Of a stretch of 64,000 nucleotides of DNA, positions 44,471 to 53,763 are shown in pieces. The DNA is from Dyadobacter sp. CECT 9275 (GTDB lineage: Bacteria; Bacteroidota; Bacteroidia; Cytophagales; Spirosomataceae). Below the pieces are notes generated by a model. That model made no database searches. It saw nothing but the letters and a program-made list of their open reading frames with translations, and was not told the origin of the DNA. The stretch lies in the NCBI RefSeq assembly GCF_907164905.1, contig NZ_CAJRAF010000002.1, forward strand, positions 2,170,001-2,234,000, in the 5' to 3' direction. The first letter of the stretch is position 1, and each line of letters opens with the position of its first letter. Both the position numbers and the translations under genes were made by a program.

Positions 44471-45667
44471 ATGAAATATTTAAAAAAAAGAAGGGAACTG
44501 AGGTATATACCACTGTTGATACTGTTTTCATTGGCAATTGTTCAGTCCTGTAAAAAAGATCCCAAAACCATGACCAATGAGCAAATTGCTCAAGAATTGG
44601 GTTCTGAAAGCAAATACAAACATTTGCTTGATTATGTGAAAAGTATCGGAATAAATGAAGCGCGGTTTGAGAAAAAAGAAGGCAGCGCACCCGTTTTTGA
44701 ATTACTTCAGGAAGTAGCCTACGGCCGCAAGTCCAACATACGCTTCGTTGAAAAAACACTGAATCCCGATTCCATCCGGATACGGGAAGCAGCAGAAGAA
44801 TTGATAAAAGGCCAGAATGTCCCCAAGGTAATGGAAAAACTGGAACCTTCGTACCCTGCCTACATCACGCTAAAAGCGCATTATGCCCGCTTGATAAGAG
44901 AAAGCAAGAAAGACAGTGCCCGGTACGTTGCGAATGCTTTAAATGCTTACCGCTGGATGCAAAGACAGGTACAAGGAGCTCCACGATTTGTGATGGTCAA
45001 TATTCAGGGAGCTTACTTAAGAGGTATGGATTCTCTTGGAAACGTTGCCATCAGCATGCGCACCGTGGTGGGAAAAAGAGATACCCCCACGCCCACAATG
45101 GATACCTACGCCACGAGTATCGTGACACATCCCTATTGGAACGTTCCCAAAAGCATAGCGATGAGGGAAATTCTGCCCAAAGCAAAAAGCAATCCTGATT
45201 ATTTGACAAATAATAAAATAGAGGTAATTGATAAAAAGGGGCAGGCCGTTGACCCTTCGGAAATAGACTGGGAGGCAGCCGCACCCGAGAATTTTCCCTA
45301 CCGGTTCAGACAGGAAACGGGGGAAGACAACTCTCTGGGGTTGCTGAAAGTGGAAATCAAAAATCCGCTTGCCATTTACCTGCATGACACCAACGCTCGA
45401 TATCTCTTCGGCAAAGACCAACGATGGAGAAGCCATGGCTGCGTACGCGTGCAGCATCCCACCGAACTGGCTAATTTCATGGCAGGGGACCAGTTACTTG
45501 AAAATGATTTTCTGACAGAACAGGATACCACCGCAACACCTCCCAAATGGCATAAACTGCAAAGGCGTATCCCCGTGTTTTTGTTTTACCTGGGTGCCGA
45601 TTGTAACGAAAAAGGCCAGCTTCTTTATTTCGAAGATGTATACAAACGCGGCGCTCCCAAGGTATGA
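44471..45667 (+). CDS. L,D-transpeptidase lipoprotein (YkuD/YcbB type)
   Basis: A 398-residue lipoprotein (lipobox SLAIVQSC, Cys27). A helical region resembling the scaffold of YcbB-type enzymes runs from about 60 to 165, then the YkuD fold: RFVMVNIQGAYLRGMDSLG, VVGKRDTPTPTM and a His in TSIVTHPYWNVPKSI, closing with LHDTNARYLFGKDQRWRSHG then CVRVQHP; the catalytic Cys is residue 324 in SHGCVRV. It would form 3-3 cross-links in peptidoglycan. Its 3' end overlaps the convergent gene by 43 bases. Confidence 0.92.
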   Translation: MKYLKKRRELRYIPLLILFSLAIVQSCKKDPKTMTNEQIAQELGSESKYKHLLDYVKSIGINEARFEKKEGSAPVFELLQEVAYGRKSNIRFVEKTLNPDSIRIREAAEELIKGQNVPKVMEKLEPSYPAYITLKAHYARLIRESKKDSARYVANALNAYRWMQRQVQGAPRFVMVNIQGAYLRGMDSLGNVAISMRTVVGKRDTPTPTMDTYATSIVTHPYWNVPKSIAMREILPKAKSNPDYLTNNKIEVIDKKGQAVDPSEIDWEAAAPENFPYRFRQETGEDNSLGLLKVEIKNPLAIYLHDTNARYLFGKDQRWRSHGCVRVQHPTELANFMAGDQLLENDFLTEQDTTATPPKWHKLQRRIPVFLFYLGADCNEKGQLLYFEDVYKRGAPKV

Positions 45668-46404
45668 TCTTCCGTCAGCCCGGAAAGGAGGGTCGAAGAC
45701 TTTACGTAATTTTTATCGAGCGAATAAATAAACAATCCAGCTCCGTTGTACAACATCTCGATCAGCTTTTTGCTATCAGGAACAGATACAGCCGGACAAC
45801 CCAGGCTCCGCCCCAGCCTGCCAGTAGCTCTAATAAAAGCTTCGCTGACATAGTCGGCACCATGCATGACAATAGCCCGTTCAAAGGCGTTATCGTTGAT
45901 CCCCTTTTCCAGGCCTTCCAGCCTTAACGACAGGCCATGCTTTCCCTGGTAAGTACCCAGGGTTCTGTAAAAGCCAAGGCTGGACTGGTAAGAGGCGTTG
46001 TTATTGGAAAATTTTTCAGCAAACTCATTCCCTGAATTCCGGCCATGGGCCACGTAGGTATGGTAAAGCAGCTTTTTACGCATCAGGTCAATGACATACA
46101 ATCTCTTTTTGCAGGACGACTGGCTGAAATCCGCAATGGCCAGTACCGGATTACCCAATTTCATTTTCTGAAACCCAAACCAGGCATACTGGAATGCTTT
46201 CTGTGACAACCCTTGTTTTTCAAGATGTAAGGAATCGTATAATATTTCCCAATCCTGCTTTCCAGGAACCGAATCAGCGGGAGTAGATTTTGCTGAAAAA
46301 TTTTGAGGAGCCGAAAACCCTGAAAAGGAATGAACTGTTTTGAAACCGAATGAAACACTGAGGGCAAGAAACACCGCCGCATACACCACCTGAGCCTTTG
46401 TCAT
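45625..46404 (-). CDS. Murein L,D-transpeptidase catalytic domain protein (YkuD_2 type)
   Basis: A 259-residue exported protein with a hydrophobic N-terminal signal (AQVVYAAVFLALSVSFGF). The catalytic region includes LYVIDLMRKKLLYHTYVAHG, the strand MHGADYVSEAF and the active-site stretch GRSLGCPAVSV. It belongs to the second YkuD-like family (PF13645), which is separate from the classical SHGCVR type encoded by the convergent neighbour. Its role is probably peptidoglycan remodelling. The last 14 codons overlap the end of the neighbouring gene. Confidence 0.88.
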   Translation of the reverse strand: MTKAQVVYAAVFLALSVSFGFKTVHSFSGFSAPQNFSAKSTPADSVPGKQDWEILYDSLHLEKQGLSQKAFQYAWFGFQKMKLGNPVLAIADFSQSSCKKRLYVIDLMRKKLLYHTYVAHGRNSGNEFAEKFSNNNASYQSSLGFYRTLGTYQGKHGLSLRLEGLEKGINDNAFERAIVMHGADYVSEAFIRATGRLGRSLGCPAVSVPDSKKLIEMLYNGAGLFIYSLDKNYVKSSTLLSGLTEDHTLGAPRLYTSSK

Positions 46405-46612
46405 TTCGAATAGCTTATTTTCAACAATACTTTAAGCAACGCGCCTCCTTTGCCAAAAGTTGTACTGACACAGAAGAAATTACACGTTATAAGGTGCAAG
46501 GCTAACAGCAACTTTTTGCAAAATGGTTCCGGCGCAGATTTTGCTCTCCTATTAAAACGAGGGTATAACCAGCTGGAAGCCCGTTTTTAGTGATAAATTT
46601 AACACTATCATT

Positions 46613-46620
46613 TATTTTTG
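46613..46620 (+). promoter_or_regulatory. -7 element of the DinB/YfiT gene
   Basis: TATTTTTG matches TAnnTTTG, 28 bases before the ATG at 46648. A -33 candidate upstream (TTAG at 46587-46590) is weak. Confidence 0.45.
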
Positions 46621-46647
46621 CAGTCAACCTCATTGACCATCTCCAGC

Positions 46648-47169
46648 ATGACAGATCTTAAATTTCCCATCGGCCCATTTACGTTTCAGGACTCGTATAC
46701 TGACGAGGATATTGAAAATATGATTACTTCCATTACAGCCATTCCGGCAATGTACCGCGAACTGACGGAAAATCTTTCTGATGAAACACTTCAGAAGACC
46801 TACCGGGAAGGCAGCTGGAACATCCGTCAGTTGGTTCACCATGTGGCAGATACGCATATACTTCATTACATGAGACTCAAAAAAGCAGTCACCGAACCTT
46901 CTTACGACGAGGCAACGCTCATTGATATAAATAGCTGGGCTGTACTACCAGATGCTATGGTATCATCCGTTGAGGATTCGTTAGTAATACTGGAAGGGGT
47001 CCATAAACGATACACGACTTTAGCCCGCACCCTATCCGACGATCAGCTCCTGATCAGTTACCTACATCCTGTCCGAAAGCTCCGGTTCAATCAGAAGCAG
47101 GCAATTGCAATATTGGAATGGCATGGCAGGCATCATCTGGCGCACATCGCCTTAGCGTTAAAAAATTGA
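46648..47169 (+). CDS. DinB-fold metal protein, YfiT/bacillithiol S-transferase type
   Basis: A 173-residue protein from ATG 46648 (TTG 46618 is less likely). The four-helix DinB fold has the metal-binding histidines in REGSWNIRQLVHHVADTHI and in ILEWHGRHHLAHIAL, and the N-terminal FPIGPFTFQDSYTDEDIENM is that of YfiT-like proteins. Members transfer thiols such as bacillithiol to electrophiles. Whether this organism makes bacillithiol cannot be told from the window. Confidence 0.88.
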   Translation: MTDLKFPIGPFTFQDSYTDEDIENMITSITAIPAMYRELTENLSDETLQKTYREGSWNIRQLVHHVADTHILHYMRLKKAVTEPSYDEATLIDINSWAVLPDAMVSSVEDSLVILEGVHKRYTTLARTLSDDQLLISYLHPVRKLRFNQKQAIAILEWHGRHHLAHIALALKN

Positions 47170-47222
47170 GGAATTTAGGAAAGCGAAAATCTACCCCCCT
47201 GCCATTTACCGCAACGTGTCGG

Positions 47223-47444
47223 TCAGGCCTGGTTCATCAGCTTAACCTCGGACTCAAAGGCGATCCACATCTGCCTGACAAACCATAAGAGCAACACGGT
47301 AACCACCAGGAAAATAAGCCAAAGCGGGATTAATACGTCCCCAAACCCATTTTCGGACAGGGTTTGCCGCACAGGTGTGTACTGTGCTGTGGATGAAAAA
47401 TTCACCAGTAAAAGCAACAAAGAACAAATAACAGACTTAATCAT
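47223..47444 (-). CDS. Small membrane protein, unknown
   Basis: A 73-residue protein with a signal-like N-terminal hydrophobic stretch (VICSLLLLLVNFSSTAQ), a short loop and a second hydrophobic helix LWLIFLVVTVLLLWFVRQMW. Both ends look coding; the frame has a normal ATG. No family is recognised. Confidence 0.55.
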   Translation of the reverse strand: MIKSVICSLLLLLVNFSSTAQYTPVRQTLSENGFGDVLIPLWLIFLVVTVLLLWFVRQMWIAFESEVKLMNQA

Positions 47445-47753
47445 CAGAGGAGTGTAAGTGCTAGTTTACCACTAATTACGCACAAACAAAGATTGCTGCC
47501 GCAGTGGTCCAGACTTTTTTGGGGATATACTTATTTATCGGCAAGTACCTTTTAGCTGGCGGAAACAAAGAGTCATGGCTATTTTCAAATACCGTCCAGG
47601 AATAAACCGAATAACAGCAGGAACAAATCATTATATTATTTTTACATAAAGTAAATCCTGACCATGGCCGGGATGACAAGTAATTTACATAAATTGACCT
47701 CGGTCTTACGATTTTATATTTACCATCGCCTTTCAGGCCATACGAATTCGATT

Positions 47754-48332
47754 ATGCAGGACGACATTCTTTTCCAGATCAGCAATAAGCTTAAGGAGGT
47801 CAGAAAAAACAAGGGGGTAACTCTCCAGGAGATAGCCGATGAGGCAGGAGTAACCAAAAGCCTGGTTTCTCAGATCGAAAACAGCCGAACCATACCCTCG
47901 CTGCCCGTCATGCTCGGCCTGATTCAGGCCCTGGATATTGACCTGAACTTCTTTTTCAAAGATATCATTTCCGGCACCTCACGTGAGAATGTTCTGATCC
48001 GCAAAAAGGAAAGTTACCAGCCTTTTACCAAAGAAAATGCCAAAGGATTCTTCTATCAACGGATATTCAGCAAGCAGTTTAAAGATAACCATATTGATGT
48101 GGTACTTCTCCGTCTCGAAAAGGGTGCGCGCAGGCCAATGGTTCGCACAAATGCCTATGAGTTCAAATACGTACTTCAGGGTTCAGTTGAATACACCGTT
48201 GGAAAAAACAAGTATGTGCTCAATCAGGGCGACTCCATGTTTTTTGACGCCAACGAGCTGCATAACCCAAAATGTATCGACGGAGACGAAGCCCTGCTGC
48301 TGGTCATTTATTTTTTTAATGAAACGGCCTGA
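47754..48332 (+). CDS. XRE-family regulator with C-terminal cupin
   Basis: A 192-residue regulator from ATG 47754. The N-terminal HTH is VTLQEIADEAGVTKSLVSQI followed by ENSRTIPSLPVML. The C-terminal cupin_2 domain has FKYVLQGSVEYTVGKNKYVL and GDSMFFDANELHNPKCIDGD, the His being a possible metal or ligand site. This type of one-component regulator usually controls an adjacent catabolic operon. It precedes, in the same direction, the phosphonate genes after a 272-base AT-rich gap, so it is the likely local regulator. Confidence 0.9.
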   Translation: MQDDILFQISNKLKEVRKNKGVTLQEIADEAGVTKSLVSQIENSRTIPSLPVMLGLIQALDIDLNFFFKDIISGTSRENVLIRKKESYQPFTKENAKGFFYQRIFSKQFKDNHIDVVLLRLEKGARRPMVRTNAYEFKYVLQGSVEYTVGKNKYVLNQGDSMFFDANELHNPKCIDGDEALLLVIYFFNETA

Positions 48333-48604
48333 CCGAGAATTTCCAGCACTCCGGGCATGAATGACCGGCAGGTTAATTTTTCATTAAAAGTTAAATATTA
48401 ATTAACATTAGCTTCATCTCTTTATAGCCAACAATCTGTTAATTTGACATTAGAAAATATAATAAACTTGATTTTTTTAAGTATTACTAAACTATTTCTT
48501 GATTTTTAAGTCTCTTTCACCTAATTTTAAGATGCTCTTCGGGAGATTTCGACAAGGGACAGAATATAAAAGTGTAGTAATACTAAATATTAAGGTTAAC
48601 AGGA

Positions 48605-49306
48605 ATGGCAATAGAACTAGTAGTATTCGATATGGCCGGCACAACGGTCAGAGACAAAAATTATGTCGGCATTGCTTTTCAGCAAGCCATGGAGTCGTTT
48701 GGATACTCCATCGGAATTGAGCAGATAAATCCGATCATGGGTTATGAAAAACCTCTCGCAATAAAAATGATGCTGGAAGAGCGGGAACCAGACAGGGACA
48801 AAATCACCGACAGCCTTGTTGGAGACATCCACGCAGAATTTGTGAGCAGTATGATCCGCTTTTATGAAACTACAGCAGAAATTGGTCCTTTGCCCCACGT
48901 GGAGGAAACTTTTGAAACGCTGAAACAAGAAGGCATCAAAATTGCCCTGAATACTGGTTTTTCAAGAGACATAGCAGATGTAATTGTGAAACGGCTTGCC
49001 TGGAAGGACAAAATTGACCTGCTGGTGGCCAGTGATGAAGTACCAAAGGGCCGCCCATACCCCTTCATGATAGAGAAGATCATGAAGGAACTAAGCATAA
49101 CAACTGCCGACAAAGTTGCCAAAGTAGGAGATACCGAAGTGGATATCAATGAAGGCATTAACGCAGGATGCGCCTATGTCATAGGCGTAACTACGGGAGC
49201 TTTTACCAGAGCTGAATTACTCCCCTACAAACCAACCCACGTGGTGGATGACATTTCGGAAATACTGGATATCATTAAAGTTAAATCTCATAAAGCGATT
49301 ATATGA
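48605..49306 (+). CDS. Phosphonatase-like HAD hydrolase (PhnX-like, TIGR03351 type)
   Basis: A 233-residue HAD enzyme. The nucleophile motif is VVFDMAGTTV with Asp9 and Ala11, as in PhnX (DxAGT). The cap region has NPIMGYEKPLAIKMML, where Lys49 falls near the Schiff-base Lys of PhnX (there in MGxxK), and KVGDTEVDINEG is motif III. The family would split the C-P bond of phosphonoacetaldehyde-like compounds. Its last bases overlap the next gene's ATG (ATGA), so both are translated together. The best-supported marker of the phosphonate cluster. Confidence 0.9.
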   Translation: MAIELVVFDMAGTTVRDKNYVGIAFQQAMESFGYSIGIEQINPIMGYEKPLAIKMMLEEREPDRDKITDSLVGDIHAEFVSSMIRFYETTAEIGPLPHVEETFETLKQEGIKIALNTGFSRDIADVIVKRLAWKDKIDLLVASDEVPKGRPYPFMIEKIMKELSITTADKVAKVGDTEVDINEGINAGCAYVIGVTTGAFTRAELLPYKPTHVVDDISEILDIIKVKSHKAII

Positions 49307-50433
49307 GCAAGTCGGCGATAGTAATCGGGGCTGGTATAGTGGGGCTTGCTACCGCAAGAGCTTTATCTGTAAGAGGATATCAGGTTACCGTAATAGAACG
49401 TTCCTCTCAGGCGGTAGGAGCATCCATCCGGAATTTCGGGATGCAATGGCCCATCGGCCAGCCCGAAGGCAAACTGTACCAGCGTGCGCTCAATGCACAG
49501 AGAATATGGAAAGAAGTACTGACAGGTGCCAATTGCTGGTTTCACAAGGCGGGAAGTTTACACATGGCCTACCAGCAGGACGAGCTTGAAGTCATGGAAC
49601 AGTTTGTAGCCGGCAGCAGCAGCGAGCGACCGGTGAGAATTTTATCACCCCAGGAAACACTTACCAAGTCGCCTGCAGTGAATCCGAAGGGCTTGCTAGG
49701 CTCGCTGTTTTCGGAGGATGAGATGATTGTGGACCCCCGTGAAGCGATCGCCGGGATACCTGGATACCTCGCGGAGGTATTCGGCGTCAACTTTATCTGG
49801 GATACTGCAGCAACGGAGATAACCTACCCGCAGGTTCTGGCGGGAAACAAAAGCTGGACAGCAGACGAAATATATGTCTGCAGCGGTGCGGATTTTGAAA
49901 CCCTTTACCCCGAACAGTTCAGAAATGCGCCCTTAGTCAAATGTAAATTGCAAATGCTGCGCCTGGAAGCTCAGCCAGACAACTGGAAAATAGGGCCGTC
50001 CTTGTGTGGTGGCCTCTCCCTGATCCATTACGAGGGATTTAAGGTGGCAGCATCACTTCCGGCCCTTAAAGAGCGCTATAAAACGGAATATCCAGAATAC
50101 CTCAAATGGGGCATTCATGTGATGGCTTCGCAAAATGGCCTGGGAGAAATTACCGTCGGCGATTCGCATGAATACGCGCTGACGTTCGATCCTTTCGACA
50201 GGGAGTTTATCAACACGCTGATACTGAACTACCTGGGGACATTTGCACAATTCAAATCGCCCAAAGTATTTCAAACCTGGCATGGTATCTATGCTAAAAT
50301 GACAAATGGCGCAACCGAAATTGTACTAAAACCGGAAGACGGCGTGACCATCATTAACGGGCTGGGAGGTGCAGGTATGACGTTGTCATTCGGATTATGC
50401 GAAGAAGTTGTGGCAGGCACCTATGCACCATAG
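49303..50433 (+). CDS. FAD-dependent amine/amino-phosphonate oxidoreductase (TIGR03364 type)
   Basis: A 376-residue flavoenzyme of the DAAO/GlyOX-like fold. The dinucleotide motif is VIGAGIVGLATARALSVRGY, and ERSSQAVGASIRNFGMQWPI is characteristic of the clade that is syntenic with the HAD phosphonatase-like family. The C-terminal GLGGAGMTLSFGLCEEVV closes the FAD site. Members are thought to oxidatively deaminate aminophosphonates such as 2-aminoethylphosphonate or its derivatives, giving phosphonoacetaldehyde. It is coupled by overlap to the HAD gene. Confidence 0.9.
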   Translation: MSKSAIVIGAGIVGLATARALSVRGYQVTVIERSSQAVGASIRNFGMQWPIGQPEGKLYQRALNAQRIWKEVLTGANCWFHKAGSLHMAYQQDELEVMEQFVAGSSSERPVRILSPQETLTKSPAVNPKGLLGSLFSEDEMIVDPREAIAGIPGYLAEVFGVNFIWDTAATEITYPQVLAGNKSWTADEIYVCSGADFETLYPEQFRNAPLVKCKLQMLRLEAQPDNWKIGPSLCGGLSLIHYEGFKVAASLPALKERYKTEYPEYLKWGIHVMASQNGLGEITVGDSHEYALTFDPFDREFINTLILNYLGTFAQFKSPKVFQTWHGIYAKMTNGATEIVLKPEDGVTIINGLGGAGMTLSFGLCEEVVAGTYAP

Positions 50434-50602
50434 CCGAAAAATGGCGCAGACTGGTAAATACATTTCATGAACGTATATTAACTACCGGCAAACCAGGCTC
50501 GGTCTGTGCTCGCCGGCATGAATAAAACAAGGAATTCCAATGGACGGAAAGTGAAAGACTGGATCCGATAATTATTTTGATGTTTAACAAAAAACGCAGA
50601 TA

Positions 50603-51955
50603 ATGGAAGTTTCTAAAGAACAAGGAGACAACAATGCGGGAGAACTCCGGGCGGCTTACATTGATGGGCTGGACGAGCAGACCCGCAACTGGATCAACGA
50701 AGATGCCAGGTATTTCTTTCACCAGGCGCTGTCTACACCCGTAATGAACGTACTCTCCCGTACCGAAGGCGCCTATATTGTGGACCTGCACGGGAATCGC
50801 TATCTTGATTTGCACGGCAATGGAGTACATAACGCAGGATTTTCTAACCCGGAGATCATCGCGGCGGTGATAAGCCAGTTACAGGACAACCTTGCCTTTA
50901 CGCCCAGACGGTATACCAACATTCCTGCAATTAAACTCGCTAAAAAGCTGACGGAAATTACGCCGGAAGGTTTGAACCGTGTGCTGTTTTGCCCGGGAGG
51001 TTCCGAAGCTATTGAAATGGCGGTATCGCTGGCCAAACAAATAACCGGGCGCTGGAAAACCATATCTTACTGGGATTCTTACCATGGCAACGGCTTTCAG
51101 TCGTCGACCCTGGGTGGAGAAGAGCATTTCACAACCGGACAAGGACCCATGGTACCAGGCGGCTTCCATATTGAATTTCCAAATTATTACAGGAACCCCT
51201 GGGGCTGGACCGACCGTGATGCCATTGATGCTGAGTACCTCCGGCAGTTAAGGCTGATCATCAAGCGAAATCCGGATATAGCTGCATTGGTAGCCGAGCC
51301 GATATCCGCCACGCCGGTGGTACCTTCCACCACATACTGGCAACAGGTCAGAGAAATATGCGACGCGAACGGAATCTTCCTGATTTTTGACGAAATCATT
51401 GAGGGCTTCGGAAGGACAGGTAAGTGGTTTGCCTCCGAGCATTATGTCACGCCCGATGTACTGGTCCTTGGCAAAACGCTGGGTGGCGGCCTGATGCCCT
51501 TCGCAGGAATTGTAACCAAAGAGGAATACAACGTTCTCCAGCACAGATCTATCGGGCACTTTACGCATGAAAAAAATCCGCTGTGCTCCGCAGCCGGGCT
51601 TGCAACTATATCCTACATAGAGAAACACAACCTGGTGGAAAATTCAGCCACGCTGGGTGACTACCTGATCAGCCAGCTCAATGAATTAAAACAACAGTTC
51701 CCCGTTATCGGCAATGTTGCAGGTAAGGGGTTGCACATCGGAGTTGACCTGGTGACCGACCCGGCCACCAAAGAACCGGCGGTTCAGTATGCCGAAACCA
51801 TTATGTATGATTGCTTCAAACAAGGCATAGCATTTAAGGTAATTGAAGGCAATATCCTGACCATGAGGCCATCTCTGATCATTGGCAAAGACCAGTGCGA
51901 CCAGATAGTGGATGCGCTGAAAGTTGCATTCATAAGAAATAAGCTGCATTCATAA
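50603..51955 (+). CDS. Class III PLP enzyme, PbfA paralogue
   Basis: A 450-residue fold-type I enzyme. The PLP Lys is residue 291 in LVLGKTLGGGLMPFAG; FDEIIEGFGRTG holds the PLP-binding Asp. Its N-terminal YFFHQALSTPVMNVLSRTEG and FTPRRYTNIPAIKLAKKL match the (R)-1-hydroxy-2-aminoethylphosphonate ammonia-lyase family. It is clearly related to the enzyme at 53764 but differs in active-site-near residues (CPGGSEAIEMAV versus APGGTSSISMAL), so a related substrate or a transaminase reaction is possible. It lies in the phosphonate cluster, 169 bases after the FAD gene. Confidence 0.88.
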   Translation: MEVSKEQGDNNAGELRAAYIDGLDEQTRNWINEDARYFFHQALSTPVMNVLSRTEGAYIVDLHGNRYLDLHGNGVHNAGFSNPEIIAAVISQLQDNLAFTPRRYTNIPAIKLAKKLTEITPEGLNRVLFCPGGSEAIEMAVSLAKQITGRWKTISYWDSYHGNGFQSSTLGGEEHFTTGQGPMVPGGFHIEFPNYYRNPWGWTDRDAIDAEYLRQLRLIIKRNPDIAALVAEPISATPVVPSTTYWQQVREICDANGIFLIFDEIIEGFGRTGKWFASEHYVTPDVLVLGKTLGGGLMPFAGIVTKEEYNVLQHRSIGHFTHEKNPLCSAAGLATISYIEKHNLVENSATLGDYLISQLNELKQQFPVIGNVAGKGLHIGVDLVTDPATKEPAVQYAETIMYDCFKQGIAFKVIEGNILTMRPSLIIGKDQCDQIVDALKVAFIRNKLHS

Positions 51956-51973
51956 AAAAATCCTTAACCCAAT

Positions 51974-53647
51974 ATGAAACCAATAAAATTAAGACCTTTT
52001 GCAGTGCTTGCTCTGGCGGGTATCTCCATTTTTGCATGTAAAAAAAGTGATCAGAGATTTCCCGAAGGAATTGAACATGTGGTTGTAATCGGCGTAGACG
52101 GGCTGAGCCCGGACGGTATAAAAAAAGCCAGCACTCCGGTACTTGACAGTATGGTGGCCAACGGGGTTGTAAAATGGAATGTGCGCACGGTTCTTACTTC
52201 CTCCAGCAGCCAGAACTGGGCTTCCATGATCATGGGAGCGGGTCCTGAGCAACACGGCATTATCAACAACGACTGGGAAATGGATGACCACACCTTACCG
52301 CCAGTAGTGCAGGAGCCCGACGGTAGATTTCCAACGATTTTCAGCCTGATACGAAAAAACAAACCTGATGCGGAAATTGGAACTTCCTACCATTGGGGTG
52401 GATTCGGTAGGTTATTTCAGAAAAATGCGGTTAATCATGATAAGCATTTTTCAACCGAAGATTCAACGGCCAGTGATTTTATCTCCTACATCAAAACAAA
52501 AAAACCAACCTTTGCTTTTATGCACCTGGACCATGTGGACCATGCAGGACATCACGACGGCCACGGAACCCCGGCATATTACAAATCGGTTTCCAAGGCC
52601 GACTCACTGATCGGGAAGGTACTGGAAGGAATAAAAGAAGCCGGAATAGAAGAGAGTACACTGGTGATTATTACGGCAGATCATGGCGGGATCGGCTACG
52701 GTCACGGTGGAGCTACTCCTCAGGAGGCCGAAATAGCAATGATACTTTATGGAAAAGATGTAAAAAAGGGATATGAACTGAAACAACAGGTATATACCTA
52801 TGACCTGGCAGCCACCATTGCCTTTGCATTTAACCTCACCCCTCCGTATGCCTGGATTGGAAGGGCCATCAAACCTGCTTTTGAAGGATTTGATGAACCC
52901 GAAAATCTTTACCTTGGCCAGGAAACCATTGCACAGCCTGTTATCTATCCCGACAAAAAATTATATGCGCAGGCCGGGGGCCTATATATCAACGAAAAAC
53001 CTTCCGTAAAAATGTCGACACCTGTCTCGGGAGGACAGATCCGTTATACCACCGATGGCTCCGAACCCGACAGTTCCTCAGCTATTTACAGCAATCCTTT
53101 CTCGCTTGACCGGACAACGGTTATCAAGGCCAGGAGTTTTGATGGTTCAGGAAATGAGAGCCTGGTAACTACGGCCTATTTCAGGGTTTTAAAAGAAACC
53201 AATGGCCACGGACTTACTACTACCTTTTACGAAGGAAATGAATTAAAAGAGATTCCCGATTATGGCAAGCTAAAAAAAGGGCAGTCGTGGGTAAGTCAGG
53301 AGGTGGGTACCAATACGGAACAGATCAGCAGCCTTTTTAAAAACGGAAATTCCAGTTTTGCGTTAAAATTTGAAGGTTTTATTCAGATCGACAAGGAAGG
53401 AGAGTACCTGTTTTCCACCAGTTCGGATGACGGCAGCATGCTTTATATAGACGGGCAGAAAGTTGTGGACAACAACGGAAATCACGGCGTGATGGAAGAA
53501 ACCGGAACGATAAAACTGACTGCTGGGAAACATGCGATCAGGGTTGAGTTTTACAACAACGGCGGCGGTTTCTGGCTGGACGCGTTTTACAAAGGCCCCG
53601 GTATTGCGAAGCAGCTGATCCCGGCCGACAAACTCTTTCTAAAATAA
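51974..53647 (+). CDS. Surface lipoprotein phosphodiesterase with PA14-like C-terminus
   Basis: A 557-residue lipoprotein (lipobox GISIFAC). Residues 30-320 are an alkaline-phosphatase-superfamily type I phosphodiesterase: metal/nucleophile region VIGVDGLSPDG with the SSQNWASM segment, and metal ligands in LDHVDHAGHHDGHG and ITADHGGIGYGHGG. A beta-sandwich like the chitobiase C-terminal domain follows (GGQIRYTTDGSEPDSSSAIY), then a PA14-like sugar-binding domain to the end (SSDDGSMLYIDGQKVVDNNG). Only 18 bases after the PLP gene. It may release phosphonate head groups from glycans or lipids outside the cell; that role is inferred from context. Confidence 0.88.
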   Translation: MKPIKLRPFAVLALAGISIFACKKSDQRFPEGIEHVVVIGVDGLSPDGIKKASTPVLDSMVANGVVKWNVRTVLTSSSSQNWASMIMGAGPEQHGIINNDWEMDDHTLPPVVQEPDGRFPTIFSLIRKNKPDAEIGTSYHWGGFGRLFQKNAVNHDKHFSTEDSTASDFISYIKTKKPTFAFMHLDHVDHAGHHDGHGTPAYYKSVSKADSLIGKVLEGIKEAGIEESTLVIITADHGGIGYGHGGATPQEAEIAMILYGKDVKKGYELKQQVYTYDLAATIAFAFNLTPPYAWIGRAIKPAFEGFDEPENLYLGQETIAQPVIYPDKKLYAQAGGLYINEKPSVKMSTPVSGGQIRYTTDGSEPDSSSAIYSNPFSLDRTTVIKARSFDGSGNESLVTTAYFRVLKETNGHGLTTTFYEGNELKEIPDYGKLKKGQSWVSQEVGTNTEQISSLFKNGNSSFALKFEGFIQIDKEGEYLFSTSSDDGSMLYIDGQKVVDNNGNHGVMEETGTIKLTAGKHAIRVEFYNNGGGFWLDAFYKGPGIAKQLIPADKLFLK

Positions 53648-53763
53648 AAGCACGGTACCTTCTTGTATTTTCAGTAACCGACGACAATTTAAGGTGGATT
53701 GAAATTGGCGTTACACCACCGATTAGCTATTTTACAGTACAACAATTCTTTCAAGAAAAAACA

